A stretch of 64,000 bases of DNA from Achromobacter mucicolens (GTDB taxonomy: Bacteria > Pseudomonadota > Gammaproteobacteria > Burkholderiales > Burkholderiaceae_B), in NCBI RefSeq assembly GCF_902859725.1, contig NZ_CADIJP010000016.1, positions 78,731-142,730 on the forward strand, in the 5' to 3' direction. Shown one piece after another: positions 25,617 to 36,140 of the stretch (positions within the stretch are counted from its first letter, which is position 1; every line of letters begins with the position of its first letter). The notes beneath the pieces are model-generated. The model was not told the DNA's origin and made no database searches. It worked only from the letters and a program-made list of their open reading frames with translations. A program made the translations under genes and the position numbers.

Positions 25617-27074
25617 ATGACAGTTGCTCCGTCCTCCCCTTCCATGCCCTGGCAGCCCGTGCGCCAGGCCGATGCCACCCTGGTGGCGCAACTGGCCGAT
25701 GGCCTGGCCCGCCGCATCGACGAGCAAGGCTTGCGGCCCGGCACGCGCCTGCCGTCCATCCGCAAGATGGCCGAACAGTCGGGCGTCAGCCGTTTCACCG
25801 TGGTCGAGGCCTACGACCGCCTCGTGGCCCGCGGGCTGGTGCAATCGCGCCGGGGCGCGGGGTTTTTCGTAAAGGCCCGCAGCGGCCCGCTGACGGCGGT
25901 GGCCGCGGCCGCACCCAGCACGCTTGCGCCGCCCGCGCGGGTGGACATCGCCTGGCTGTTGCGCAGCATGTTCCGGGAATCCAACGCGCCGGGCATGCCG
26001 GGCGGGGCGGGCCTCCTGCCGGCCGATTGGCTGGATCCCGACATGGTGGCAGGCGCCGTGCGGGCGGTGGGCCGCTCGGTGCGGGCCAACCTCGTCAGCT
26101 ACGGCAGTCCGCAAGGTTTTGCGCCGCTGCGCCAGCAGATCGCCGCGGTGCTGCAGAATGAGGGCGTGCCCGCCCATCCCGAGCACAACCTGCTCACGAC
26201 CAACGGCGTCACCCACGGGCTGGATCTCATCGCGCGCCATCTGGTCAAGCCGGGCGATACCGTCCTGGTCGAGGACCCGGCCTGGTTCGTGATCTTCGGC
26301 CGCCTTGCCGCCTTCGGTGCCCGCCTGATCGGCGTGCCGCGCGGCCCCGACGGCCCGGACCTCGACCTGCTTGAGCAACTGGCCGCGCAGCACAAGCCCA
26401 AGCTTTTCATCATCAACGGATCGGTTCACAACCCCACCGGCCACACGCTGTCCGCCGGGGCTGCCTACGGCATCCTGCGCATCGCCGAACGCCACGATTT
26501 CATGGTCGTCGAAGACGACACCTACGGCGAGCTGCATCCGGGCGGCGCCATCAAGCTCGCGGCCCTGGACCGGCTGAACCGCGTCATCTTCGTGGGCGGA
26601 TACTCCAAGATGCTGGCGGCCAGCCTGCGCGTGGGCTATGTGGCGGCCAATGCCGAACTGCTGCAGAAGCTGGCCGACCTGAAGATGCTGGCGGGTCTGA
26701 CTTCACCCGAACTGGGCGAGCGCGTCGTGCACCGCGTCCTCATGGAAGGGCAGTACCGGCGCCATATCGAACGCGTGCGACAGCGGGTCGACGACGCGCG
26801 CCAGCGCTGCATGAAGGGCTTGCTGAAACTGGGTCTGACCATTCCGCACGAGGCGCACGCGGGCATGTTCGTCTGGGCCGACTGCGGCCGGGATTCCGAG
26901 GTGCTGGCGCGCGAGGCCGCGGACCGCGGCATGCTGCTCGCGCCGGGCACCCTGTTCTCGCCGACGCAGGCGCCGTCGACCATGCTGCGCTTTTCGGTAT
27001 CGATTGCCGACCACCGGGGCATCTGGGCCGAACTGGAAAAACTTTTCGCGCAAAACGGGTCCTACAATCAATAA
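25617..27074 (+). CDS. MocR-type regulator (GntR HTH fused to aminotransferase-I domain)
   Basis: A 485-residue PLP-binding transcription regulator. Residues about 20-90 are a GntR-type winged helix (GLARRIDEQGLRPGTRLPSIRKMAEQSGVSRFTVVEAYDRLVARGLVQSRRG); the rest is an aminotransferase fold with the lysine expected to bind PLP in FVGGYSKMLAASLRVGYV and the conserved NPTGHTLS and EDDTYGELHP segments. MocR proteins sense an amine or PLP and control a divergent gene, here the EamA-LysE exporter operon. The ATG at 25617 starts the conserved part. It is followed by a small phosphatase-like gene after 37 bases. Confidence 0.92.
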   Translation: MTVAPSSPSMPWQPVRQADATLVAQLADGLARRIDEQGLRPGTRLPSIRKMAEQSGVSRFTVVEAYDRLVARGLVQSRRGAGFFVKARSGPLTAVAAAAPSTLAPPARVDIAWLLRSMFRESNAPGMPGGAGLLPADWLDPDMVAGAVRAVGRSVRANLVSYGSPQGFAPLRQQIAAVLQNEGVPAHPEHNLLTTNGVTHGLDLIARHLVKPGDTVLVEDPAWFVIFGRLAAFGARLIGVPRGPDGPDLDLLEQLAAQHKPKLFIINGSVHNPTGHTLSAGAAYGILRIAERHDFMVVEDDTYGELHPGGAIKLAALDRLNRVIFVGGYSKMLAASLRVGYVAANAELLQKLADLKMLAGLTSPELGERVVHRVLMEGQYRRHIERVRQRVDDARQRCMKGLLKLGLTIPHEAHAGMFVWADCGRDSEVLAREAADRGMLLAPGTLFSPTQAPSTMLRFSVSIADHRGIWAELEKLFAQNGSYNQ

Positions 27075-27111
27075 TTCCGAGCCAGATCGCCCAGTCACCG
27101 AAGGAACCGTC

Positions 27112-27456
27112 ATGTCCGCACCCATCAAGCCCCTTACCCAGAACTTTGCCGTCGCCCCGCAACTGGGCCCCGACGACATGGCCGACGTGGCCGCGGCCGG
27201 GTACAAGAGCGTCATCATCAACCGCCCCGATTTCGAGGGCGGTCCGGACCAGCCCACCGCCGCCGACGTGTCGCGCGCCGCGCAGGAAGCCGGCCTGCAG
27301 ATCGAATATCAGCCCGTCGTGGGCAGCGCCATGACCGCCGCCGATGTCGCCCGCTTTGCGGAACTGCTGCGCACCTTGCCGGGCCCGGTCCTGGCATACT
27401 GCCGCACCGGCACCCGCTGCACCAACCTGTTCGCGGCTGCCCAGCAGTTGGGATAA
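27112..27456 (+). CDS. TIGR01244/DUF442 phosphatase-like (sulfurtransferase-named) protein
   Basis: The ATG at 27112 (behind AAGGAACC) opens a 114-residue protein of the DUF442 family, often called beta-lactamase-hydrolase-like or sulfur transferase. The family motifs are LTQNFAVAPQLGPDDMADVAAAGYKSVIINRPD at the N-terminus, GGPDQPTA, and the phosphatase-type loop CRTGTR (Cys97). Such proteins may act on sulfide or be dual-specificity phosphatase relatives; the activity is not established. It may be co-transcribed with the MocR gene. Confidence 0.88.
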   Translation: MSAPIKPLTQNFAVAPQLGPDDMADVAAAGYKSVIINRPDFEGGPDQPTAADVSRAAQEAGLQIEYQPVVGSAMTAADVARFAELLRTLPGPVLAYCRTGTRCTNLFAAAQQLG

Positions 27457-27461
27457 ACCCC

Positions 27462-27481
27462 GCCTTGACCCTCGTCAAGGC
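27462..27481. promoter_or_regulatory. FNR/ANR-like box and hairpin before the universal stress gene
   Basis: TTGAC-N4-GTCAA (27465-27478) matches the shape of FNR/ANR/DNR sites (consensus TTGAT-N4-ATCAA) with one change per arm. Extended by one stem base pair on each side it also forms an 8-bp hairpin without a T-tract. A TAGCAT at 27519-27524 could be a -10, which would place the box centre near -60, the usual class I distance. Confidence 0.5.
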
Positions 27482-27554
27482 CGCCGGTTCGGCTGATGTC
27501 GGCCCGGCGGCTTTCCGGTAGCATAAAGATTCCTCCAACACAGGAGCAGGCAAG

Positions 27555-28019
27555 ATGTTCAAGAAGATCCTGATTCCCACCGACGGTTCCCCGCTCTCGG
27601 CGCAAGCCGCCAACGCAGGTATCTGCTTCGCGCGCGAAGTCGGCGCCGAAGTCGTCGCCCTCTACGTGACGCAGCCCTTCGCGGCCACCATCGGTTTTGA
27701 CGGCATGGCCGCGGCCTACGCCATCACCGACGAAGACTACGAAAAGGCCTCCGCCGAGCAAGCCGACAAGTACCTCAAGCAGATCAGCGACCGTGCCGAT
27801 ACCGCAGGCGTCAAGGTCGAAGCGCGCGCCGTGTCCAACTTCAACGTGGCCGACGGCATCGTTCAGGCCGCCACCGACGCCGGCTGCGATCTGATCTTCA
27901 TCGGCAGCCACGGCCGCAGCGGCCTGTCGCGCCTGCTGCTGGGCAGCGTCACCGCCAAGGTGCTCTCGCTGGCCACCACTGCCGTGCTGGTCTATCGCGT
28001 CAAGGAAGACAAGAAGTAA
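27555..28019 (+). CDS. universal stress protein, UspA family
   Basis: A 154-residue UspA protein, beginning MFKKILIPTDGSPLSAQAAN. The nucleotide-binding motif near the C-terminus reads GSHGRSGLSRLLLGSVTAKVL, which fits the G-2x-G-9x-G-S/T pattern of ATP-binding Usps. Usps are cytoplasmic stress proteins without a single reaction; some are induced by low oxygen. An FNR-like site lies upstream and a strong terminator directly downstream, so the gene is likely a single transcription unit. Confidence 0.93.
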   Translation: MFKKILIPTDGSPLSAQAANAGICFAREVGAEVVALYVTQPFAATIGFDGMAAAYAITDEDYEKASAEQADKYLKQISDRADTAGVKVEARAVSNFNVADGIVQAATDAGCDLIFIGSHGRSGLSRLLLGSVTAKVLSLATTAVLVYRVKEDKK

Positions 28020-28062
28020 TCGCGCGCCAACTTGGTGCGCGTAGCGCGCCACCGCATGCGCC

Positions 28063-28089
28063 AAGGCCCCTCTGTCAGAGGGGCTTTTT
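28063..28089 (+). terminator. intrinsic terminator after uspA-like gene
   Basis: GCCCCTCT and AGAGGGGC pair around a 3-base loop and are followed by TTTTT. It ends transcription just after the universal stress gene and upstream of fusA. Confidence 0.9.
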
Positions 28090-28175
28090 CATGCCCGGCG
28101 CATGCGCTTATACGTTGGTATGGCGGGGCCAAACTCATGGACCCGCCAAACTCGCGTCAGCGGGCCGATTCAGGC

Positions 28176-28203
28176 TTGTATCTTGCCGCACGGCGCGTAA
28201 TAT
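28176..28203 (+). promoter_or_regulatory. probable promoter of the stand-alone fusA
   Basis: TTGTAT (28176-28181) and TAATAT (28198-28203) are separated by 16 bases, ending 33 bases before the fusA ATG. The region 28090-28236 shows no other coding signal. Confidence 0.45.
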
Positions 28204-28236
28204 TTACGCATCTTCATCCAACCGTAGGAAGAGGCC

Positions 28237-30348
<2,112 letters not shown>

Positions 30349-30364
30349 CCGTCGTGCCGTGCCC

Positions 30365-31312
30365 TCAGGCGGCGGCTGCGGCCGCCGCCGGGCGCAGCCG
30401 CGACGAGGCCAGCTTCACGCCCAGCAGGATCATGGCAAAGCCGTAGGCATGAAAGAGCTGCGGCGCCTCGCCCAGCAGCGGCCAGGCCAGCAGCGCCGCG
30501 TAGACCGGCACCAGAAACATCGACAGGCCCGCGGTTGCGGGCCCGGCCACGCTGATGAGCCGGCCATAGACGTAATAGGCGCCCAGGCTCGGCACCACCG
30601 CCAGGAACAGCAGCACCGCCGCCAGGCGTGGATCCGTCCAAGCTGGCGCCATGCCGGCTGCCGCTTCAATGCCGGCAAATGGCGCCAGCGCCAGCGCGCC
30701 GCCCAGCATCATCGTCGCGAGCCGCGCGCGGTCGGGCACCGCGGGCAGGGTCAGGCGCTTTTGCAGCACCGTGTACAACGCCCAGCCGGTGGCGGCCAGC
30801 AGCACCCACAGATCTCCTTGTCCGAACGCCAGCCGCGCCAGCGCGTGGGCATCGCCGCGCGTCAGCACCACCAGCACGCCGGTCAACGCCAGCGCCAGGC
30901 CGGCCGCGCGGGGCGCTGACAGCGGCTTGCGCCAGAACACCGCTTCCAGCAGCGTCACCAGCAGCGGGCTGCACGAAAAGATCAGCGCAATGTTGGTGGC
31001 GCTGGTGGTCTGCGCACCGATGTACTGCGGCGCCACCGCCACGCCCATGCCCAGCACGGCCAGCGGCAACAGCGCCGGCAGGCCGCGCCACAAGGCCCGG
31101 CGATGGGCGCGCAAGGCGGGGGCGGCAAAGGGCAACAGGATCAGCAGGGCGATCAGCCACCGGCCGAAGGCGAGAAAGACGGGGGGGAGGTTGGCGTCGT
31201 GCGCCCAGCGGGCCGCAACCATGTTTGAGGCGAAGAGCGCGGGGGCGACGAAAAGCATGGCGGCGCCGGATAGGCCGAGACCGGATTTCGCGGGTGCTGC
31301 TGCGTGGGGCAT
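30365..31312 (-). CDS. EamA/DMT-family transporter (second in window)
   Basis: A 315-residue transporter with ten hydrophobic segments and two EamA repeats; the ATG at 31312 removes an Arg-rich non-conserved N-terminus. Typical parts are FASNMVAARWAHDANLPPVFLAFGRWLIALLILLPFA and GPATAGLSMFLVPVYAALLAWPLLGE. Substrate unknown. It is divergent from an Lrp-type regulator with a 245-base gap, and such pairs often export an amino acid sensed by the regulator. It converges on fusA with a 16-base gap. Confidence 0.9.
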   Translation of the reverse strand: MPHAAAPAKSGLGLSGAAMLFVAPALFASNMVAARWAHDANLPPVFLAFGRWLIALLILLPFAAPALRAHRRALWRGLPALLPLAVLGMGVAVAPQYIGAQTTSATNIALIFSCSPLLVTLLEAVFWRKPLSAPRAAGLALALTGVLVVLTRGDAHALARLAFGQGDLWVLLAATGWALYTVLQKRLTLPAVPDRARLATMMLGGALALAPFAGIEAAAGMAPAWTDPRLAAVLLFLAVVPSLGAYYVYGRLISVAGPATAGLSMFLVPVYAALLAWPLLGEAPQLFHAYGFAMILLGVKLASSRLRPAAAAAAA

Positions 31313-31557
31313 GATTTCCAGCCGCGCGGATCGGCGCGCGGGCTTGCTGCGTGAAAACTGCCGGCGCACCCGCCGGGTTGTGCCGCAGCGTGAGCGCCGA
31401 ATCGGGACGCGCGGGATAGGTGCGCGCCTTGAGGAAAGTCTACGGCGTCATGCGCAAAATAGGTTTCTTGATTCACGCCGGTTTACGACGTCTTGAAGAA
31501 TCTTATTTCTGTAAAATCCGCTGCCGTAGGGATTGTTCCTTCAATATTCCGTCAACC

Positions 31558-32028
31558 ATGCCCACATTGCCCAAACTCGATGACACCGACCGCAAGATCC
31601 TGCGTGCCCTGCGCGCGGACGGCCGCCTGACGAACCTGAAGCTGGCCGAAACGGTCGGCCTGTCGCCCACGCCCTGTTGGAACCGCGTCAAGGCGCTGGA
31701 AGAGTCGGGGGTAATCGAAGGTTATGCGGCCTTGCTGAACCAGAAGGCGCTGGGGCTGCCGGACACGGTAATGATCGAAGTCACGCTTGAGCACCACGAC
31801 GACGACACGCTGGCGCGCTTTGGCGAGGAAATCAGCCGCCTGCCCGAAGTGGTCGAGGCGTTTCTGGTCACGGGCGAATACGACTACCTGATCAAGGTTG
31901 CCGTGGCGGGCACGGAAGGCTACGAGGAATTCCTGCGCAAGCGGCTGTACAAGCTGCGCGGCGTGCGGCACAGCCGTTCCACGTTTGTGTTGCGGCGCCT
32001 GAAGCACACGCCGTCAGTTGAACCCTGA
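31558..32028 (+). CDS. Lrp/AsnC-family regulator
   Basis: A 156-residue Lrp-type protein. The helix-turn-helix reads LDDTDRKILRALRADGRLTNLKLAETVGLSPTPCWNRVKALEESGVIEGY and the RAM ligand domain follows with VVEAFLVTGEYDYLIKVAV. I take the ATG at 31558; upstream codons are not conserved. The nearest partner is the divergent EamA exporter, so it likely regulates that gene and itself. Ligand unknown. Confidence 0.92.
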   Translation: MPTLPKLDDTDRKILRALRADGRLTNLKLAETVGLSPTPCWNRVKALEESGVIEGYAALLNQKALGLPDTVMIEVTLEHHDDDTLARFGEEISRLPEVVEAFLVTGEYDYLIKVAVAGTEGYEEFLRKRLYKLRGVRHSRSTFVLRRLKHTPSVEP

Positions 32029-32037
32029 CCGCGCGGA

Positions 32038-32847
32038 TCAACCGCCGATGAATTCCTGGATGGCGCCGTTGAAGGCGCGGGGATTGCCCAGGTTCATGCC
32101 GTGCGAAGAGCCCACGATGTCGATGCGGCGGGATTGCGGCAGCCACTGCGCCAGCGCATCGAGCACCGCGGGATAGGGCGCCGGGCTCAGCGCGCCGCCA
32201 ATCAGCAGCACCGGCATCGTCACGCCGCCGATCTGCTCGGGCGTCAGGGTGTCTGGCCGTTCGTCCACCTGACCGAAGAGCGTGCCCACGTTGTCGCGCA
32301 CCATCTCCTTGAACCACGGCACCATGCGCTGCCAGGTGTTGGGGCCGGTCACCGTGTCCACAAAAAGCGCCAACCCTTCCTCGATCTCGCCTTGCCGGAT
32401 CAGCGTCAGGGCGCGTTGGCGAAAGCCCCCGCGTTCGTCGGCGCAGCCGGGCAACTGCAGGCCAGGATCCGCCAGCGTAAGACTGCGCAGCGATTTCGGC
32501 TGACGCAGGGCGGCTTCCAGGGCGACGCGCCCGCCGCGAGAGTGACCCACCAGATGAGCCGGGCCGCCTGCCACCGTGTCGATGAATTCCAGCACGTCGC
32601 TGGCATGCTGCTCGACCGAAAAGCCGCCGCCTTCGCCGTCCCAGGTCTCAGGCCAATAGCGGCGCAGGCACACGGCCAGCACCCGGAACGAACGCCCCAG
32701 CGGCGCCATCTGCGACTTCCAATACCGGCTGTCGGACAGGGAGCCGTGCACCAGCACGAGCGGCGTGCCGCTGCCGTACTCGGTGTAGGACATGGCATAA
32801 CCGCCGATGGGCGCGGTCTGCAAAGGCAAAACGGGTTCGGAACGCAT
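32038..32847 (-). CDS. alpha/beta-fold hydrolase
   Basis: The 269-residue protein, read from the ATG at 32847, is a soluble alpha/beta hydrolase of the epoxide-hydrolase/esterase type: LVLVHGSLSDSRYW (oxyanion loop), nucleophile elbow LVGHSRGGRVALEAAL, and catalytic His in VGSSHGMNL. No signal peptide. The substrate is unknown. It converges on the Lrp gene with 9 bases between stops. Confidence 0.88.
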   Translation of the reverse strand: MRSEPVLPLQTAPIGGYAMSYTEYGSGTPLVLVHGSLSDSRYWKSQMAPLGRSFRVLAVCLRRYWPETWDGEGGGFSVEQHASDVLEFIDTVAGGPAHLVGHSRGGRVALEAALRQPKSLRSLTLADPGLQLPGCADERGGFRQRALTLIRQGEIEEGLALFVDTVTGPNTWQRMVPWFKEMVRDNVGTLFGQVDERPDTLTPEQIGGVTMPVLLIGGALSPAPYPAVLDALAQWLPQSRRIDIVGSSHGMNLGNPRAFNGAIQEFIGG

Positions 32848-32987
32848 GGGGATCGGGACGTGTAGCCAGGTCCGCATTCTAGCCCGGCGTCGGGGCGCGG
32901 CGGCCCGGCCGGACGCTGATACACTCGTCTGCGGCCCGCCGGCACCGTCCGCGCGCGGGCCAGTTTTCTTGAACGGAGTTTTCAACG

Positions 32988-33485
32988 ATGTCGCCAGAAT
33001 CCATCGCCGCCTTGCCGGAATCCGCTCAGCGCGTTGCGCGTCTGCTCGTGGAATTGGGGCATGACAAACCCGTGGTGGTGCTGCCCCAGACGGGCAAGAC
33101 CTCGGCCGAGGCGGCCGCGGGGCTGGGCTGCGAAGTCGCCCAGATCGCCAAGTCCATCATCTTCCGGCGCGCCACCGACAACGCGCCGGTGCTCGTCATC
33201 GCCAGTGGCGCCAACCGCGTGGACGAAGCCAAGGTCGCGGCGCAGGTTGGCGAACTGGCCAAGGCCGATGCGCGCTTCGTGCGCGACATGACCGGTTATG
33301 CCATCGGCGGCGTCTGCCCCATCGGCCACGCCGTCAAGCCGGTCATGCTGCTGGACGCCGACCTCTTCAACTACGAAAGCCTGTGGGCCGCCGCCGGCCA
33401 TCCGCATACCGTCTTCAATCTGACGCCAGCCCAGCTGGCGGACATGACGGGCGCGCCCGTCGCGGACGTGGCGCAGCGCGCCTGA
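32988..33485 (+). CDS. ybaK: YbaK/EbsC-family Cys-tRNA(Pro) deacylase
   Basis: A 165-residue free-standing editing protein that removes misattached amino acids from tRNA-Pro. Family motifs are CEVAQIAKSIIFRR, LVIASGANRVDEAKVA and AIGGVCPIGH. The conserved Lys in AKSIIF is present. Whether it edits Cys-tRNA(Pro) or Ala-tRNA(Pro) cannot be decided by eye. The window also encodes ProRS. A GC-rich hairpin without T-tract (33497-33519) separates it from the convergent ABC gene. Confidence 0.88.
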   Translation: MSPESIAALPESAQRVARLLVELGHDKPVVVLPQTGKTSAEAAAGLGCEVAQIAKSIIFRRATDNAPVLVIASGANRVDEAKVAAQVGELAKADARFVRDMTGYAIGGVCPIGHAVKPVMLLDADLFNYESLWAAAGHPHTVFNLTPAQLADMTGAPVADVAQRA

Positions 33486-33510
33486 GCGTGCTCGTGCCGG
33501 GCTGCGCGGT

Positions 33511-34323
33511 TCAGCCCGGGTGCGCCTGCAGTCCGTCGATCAGCACCTGCCGCCGCCCTTTCGAGCACGCCTCCACGCGCGCCTGCACGCCATAGACGGC
33601 AGCCAGCGCGTCAGGCGTGATGACGTCGGCCGGGCTGCCTGCGGCGTGCAGCCGCCCTTCATGGATCATCACGGCCTGGTCCGCATGCTGAAGCGCCACG
33701 TTCAGGTCGTGCAGCACGATGAGGCTGATCAGGCCATGTTCGCGCGTTTCCTGCTGCAGCAGGCGCATGACGTGGAATTGGTAGTTCAGATCCAGGGCCG
33801 ATAGCGGCTCGTCCAGCAGCAGCACGCGCGGGTGGCGGATCAGCGCCTGCGCCAGCCCCACCAACTGCTTTTGTCCGCCAGACAGCGCGTCCAGATAGTG
33901 AAGGGCAAGATGCGCGATGCCCAGCCGCGCCAGCAACTGGTCGATGGCTTGGAGGTCCACGGGGCGCGCCGCCGCGCCGCTGGCGCGGGCAGCGACCAGC
34001 ACGGACTCGAACACGCGCAGGTGCACGGCCGCCGGCAGGCTTTGAGGCAGGTACACGACGTGGCGGGCACGCTCTGCGTGGTCAAGGCGCGTGAGGTCCA
34101 GCCCGTCCAGCGCCGCGCCGCCCGCGCGGGGCCGCACCAGGCCGGCCAGCGCCTTGAGCAACGTGGACTTGCCGCTGCCGTTCGGACCCAGCAGCGCCGT
34201 CACTTCGCCCGCGGCAAGCGCGGGGATCGTCAGGTCGTGCAGCACGTCTTCGCGCCCGTAACCGGCCGAAAGCGCCTGGACCGCCAGGCCGGCGGGGTGT
34301 GGGGCGGGAGCGGGCCTTGTCAT
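33511..34323 (-). CDS. ABC-type iron-siderophore/haem importer ATPase (FepC/HmuV-like)
   Basis: A 270-residue ABC ATPase: Walker A LLGPNGSGKSTLLKAL, Q-loop YLPQSLP, signature LSGGQKQLVGLAQALI, Walker B VLLLDEPLSALD and the H-loop His in LIVLHDLNVAL. This subtype pairs with FecCD permeases. The ATG at 34323 overlaps the permease stop by four bases (ATGA), so the two are coupled. A longer open frame through the permease gene is not real. It ends the long minus-strand string that begins at proS. Confidence 0.92.
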   Translation of the reverse strand: MTRPAPAPHPAGLAVQALSAGYGREDVLHDLTIPALAAGEVTALLGPNGSGKSTLLKALAGLVRPRAGGAALDGLDLTRLDHAERARHVVYLPQSLPAAVHLRVFESVLVAARASGAAARPVDLQAIDQLLARLGIAHLALHYLDALSGGQKQLVGLAQALIRHPRVLLLDEPLSALDLNYQFHVMRLLQQETREHGLISLIVLHDLNVALQHADQAVMIHEGRLHAAGSPADVITPDALAAVYGVQARVEACSKGRRQVLIDGLQAHPG

Positions 34324-35363
34324 GGCAATTGCCTGCGCAGCACGACGGAAACGAAGAAGGGAATGCCCACCAGCGCGGTCACGATGCCCACGGGCACCAC
34401 CACGCCCGGCATGAGATTCTTGGAAGCGATCGACGCCAGCGACAGGATCACCGCGCCCACCAGGGCGCTGCCCGGCAGATAGAAGCGGTGGTCTTCGCCG
34501 AAGAGCCGGCGCGCGATGTGCGGCGCCACCAGTCCGATGAACCCGATCGTCCCGACAAAGGCGACCGCCAGCGCCGACAGCAGGCTCACGCGCGCCAACG
34601 CCGCCACACGCACGCGGCGCACATCCACGCCAAAGCTGGCGGCGCGGTCCTCGCCCAGCCGCAGCGCGGTCAGCTTCCAGGATTGCCGCATGGCCAGCGG
34701 CAAGGCCACCGCGAACGCCAGCGCCAGCACGCCCACGGTCGTCCAGCTGGATCGCGCCAGGCTGCCCATCGTCCAGAACACCAGGTTCTGCAAGGCTTCG
34801 GCGCTGGCGGTGAATTGCACCAGCGACACCAGCGCATTGAAGGTGAACACCATCGCGATGCCGAACAGCACGACGCCCGATGTGTTCATGCCGCCCCACC
34901 GGGCCACCGCATCCAGCAGCAGCGCCGCCAGCAGGGCGAACAGAAAGGCGTTGGCGGCAATCAGCCAGCCGGCGGGAACGCCCGGCAGCCCGAACTGGAG
35001 CACGATCGCCAGCGAGGCGCCAAAGGCCGCCGCCGACGACACACCCAAGGTGAACGGGCTGGCAAGGGGATTGTTCAGGATGGTCTGCATCTCGGCGCCC
35101 GCCAGACCGAGCGCCATGCCCACCAGCGCCGCCATCAGGGCCGACGGCAGGCGGATGTCCCAAACAATCACGCGATAGGTCGGATCGGCGTCGGCGGGCG
35201 CGGCAAGCGTCTGCCAGAGCGCGCGCCAGGGCAGGCCGGACGGGCCCACGGTGAAGTCGATCAGCAGCGCAAACAGAATCGCCGCCAGAAGCAGGGCAAT
35301 CAGCCCCGCCCGGCGGCGAAGAATCTGGCGGTAAGCGCCTGCCGCGCTGGCGGCGTGCGGCAT
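34320..35363 (-). CDS. FecCD-family ABC permease
   Basis: A 347-residue permease with about ten helices, typical of vitamin B12, haem and ferric-siderophore importers. Motifs include LPSALMAALVGMALGLAGAEMQTILNNPLASPFTLGVSSAAAFGA and GTIGFIGLVAPHIARRLFGEDHR. The ATG overlaps the last base of the cpoB stop codon, so it continues the tol-pal-cpoB transcript. No periplasmic binding-protein gene is adjacent, so the substrate is unknown and the binding protein must be elsewhere. Confidence 0.92.
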   Translation of the reverse strand: MPHAASAAGAYRQILRRRAGLIALLLAAILFALLIDFTVGPSGLPWRALWQTLAAPADADPTYRVIVWDIRLPSALMAALVGMALGLAGAEMQTILNNPLASPFTLGVSSAAAFGASLAIVLQFGLPGVPAGWLIAANAFLFALLAALLLDAVARWGGMNTSGVVLFGIAMVFTFNALVSLVQFTASAEALQNLVFWTMGSLARSSWTTVGVLALAFAVALPLAMRQSWKLTALRLGEDRAASFGVDVRRVRVAALARVSLLSALAVAFVGTIGFIGLVAPHIARRLFGEDHRFYLPGSALVGAVILSLASIASKNLMPGVVVPVGIVTALVGIPFFVSVVLRRQLP

Positions 35364-36055
35364 TACTGCAGCAGTTGCAGCCGGCTCTTGGCCGTGGTGG
35401 CGGCCGGCGTGGTGGGGTAGTCGCGCACGATGCGTTGCAAGGTAGCCTTGGCGCCAGCGCGGTTGTTCAGTTCGATCTGGCTGCCCGCGATGATCAGCAG
35501 GGCATCCGGCGCGCGGGCGTTGTCCGGCGACTTCTGCACCATGGCATTCAGCTGCTCGATGGTGCCCTTGAAGTCCTTGAGCGCGTAGCGGCTGCTGCCC
35601 TGGTAGAACTGGGCGCTGGGCGCGAGCTGGCTGTTGGGGTAGAGCGCGGTGAAGGCGGCCAGCGATTCGGCGGCTTCCTTGTATTGGCCCTTGCGGAACA
35701 GGTCCATCGCGCCGTCATAGGCGGTCTGTTCCTGCGGATCGCCAGCAGAGGCGCCCGGGGGATTCGCGCTACCCGGTGCGGCGCCGCCCGGCTTGGCGCT
35801 CGGTTGCTGGCGCGACACCAGTTCGAGCTGGTCGCGCAGCTGGGCGATTTCCTGCTGCAGGGATTGGATCTGGTCGGCCAATTGAAGCTTGGCGCGCTGG
35901 CTTTGCTCGTTCTGCTGCTGCACCTGCTGGCGCAAATCCAGGATGGCCTTGCGGGCTTCATCGTCGGAAAAAGCGTGAGCGGGGGCCGTGAGGGCGGCTA
36001 GCGCCAGGCCAGTGGCCACAATCAGGGGACGCAGGGACAGAACTTGATCGCGCAT
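35363..36055 (-). CDS. cpoB: cell division coordinator CpoB (YbgF)
   Basis: CpoB couples the Tol machine to peptidoglycan synthesis at the septum in the periplasm. The ATG at 36055 gives a signal peptide ending in TAPAHA, then a coiled coil (ILDLRQQVQQQNEQSQRAKLQLADQIQSLQ...), a low-complexity linker (SAKPGGAAPGSANPPG) and tetratricopeptide repeats (DGAMDLFRKGQYKEAAESLAAFTALYPNSQLAPSAQFYQGSSRY). The 230-residue length fits. It follows pal after 85 bases that hold a strong hairpin, and overlaps the ABC permease by one base. Confidence 0.93.
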   Translation of the reverse strand: MRDQVLSLRPLIVATGLALAALTAPAHAFSDDEARKAILDLRQQVQQQNEQSQRAKLQLADQIQSLQQEIAQLRDQLELVSRQQPSAKPGGAAPGSANPPGASAGDPQEQTAYDGAMDLFRKGQYKEAAESLAAFTALYPNSQLAPSAQFYQGSSRYALKDFKGTIEQLNAMVQKSPDNARAPDALLIIAGSQIELNNRAGAKATLQRIVRDYPTTPAATTAKSRLQLLQ

Positions 36056-36067
36056 GAATATTCCCGG

Positions 36068-36110
36068 GGATAAAAACAAACGTCGGGACGGCCGGCTGGC
36101 CGTCCCGACG
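36068..36110 (-). terminator. strong hairpin with T-tract between pal and cpoB
   Basis: A 13-bp perfect stem, starting CGTCGGGACGGCC, with a 4-base loop is read from the minus strand after pal and is followed by TTTGTTTTTA. This looks like a full intrinsic terminator or attenuator inside the operon; cpoB starts 13 bases later. Confidence 0.8.
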
Positions 36111-36140
36111 CGAGGTAGGGCTCCAGACTAAGCGAAAAGC

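Noticed and set aside
34324-35163. Extension of the ABC ATPase gene through the permease
   Set aside because: It is out of frame with the real permease and lacks motifs; the ATG at 34323 is preferred.
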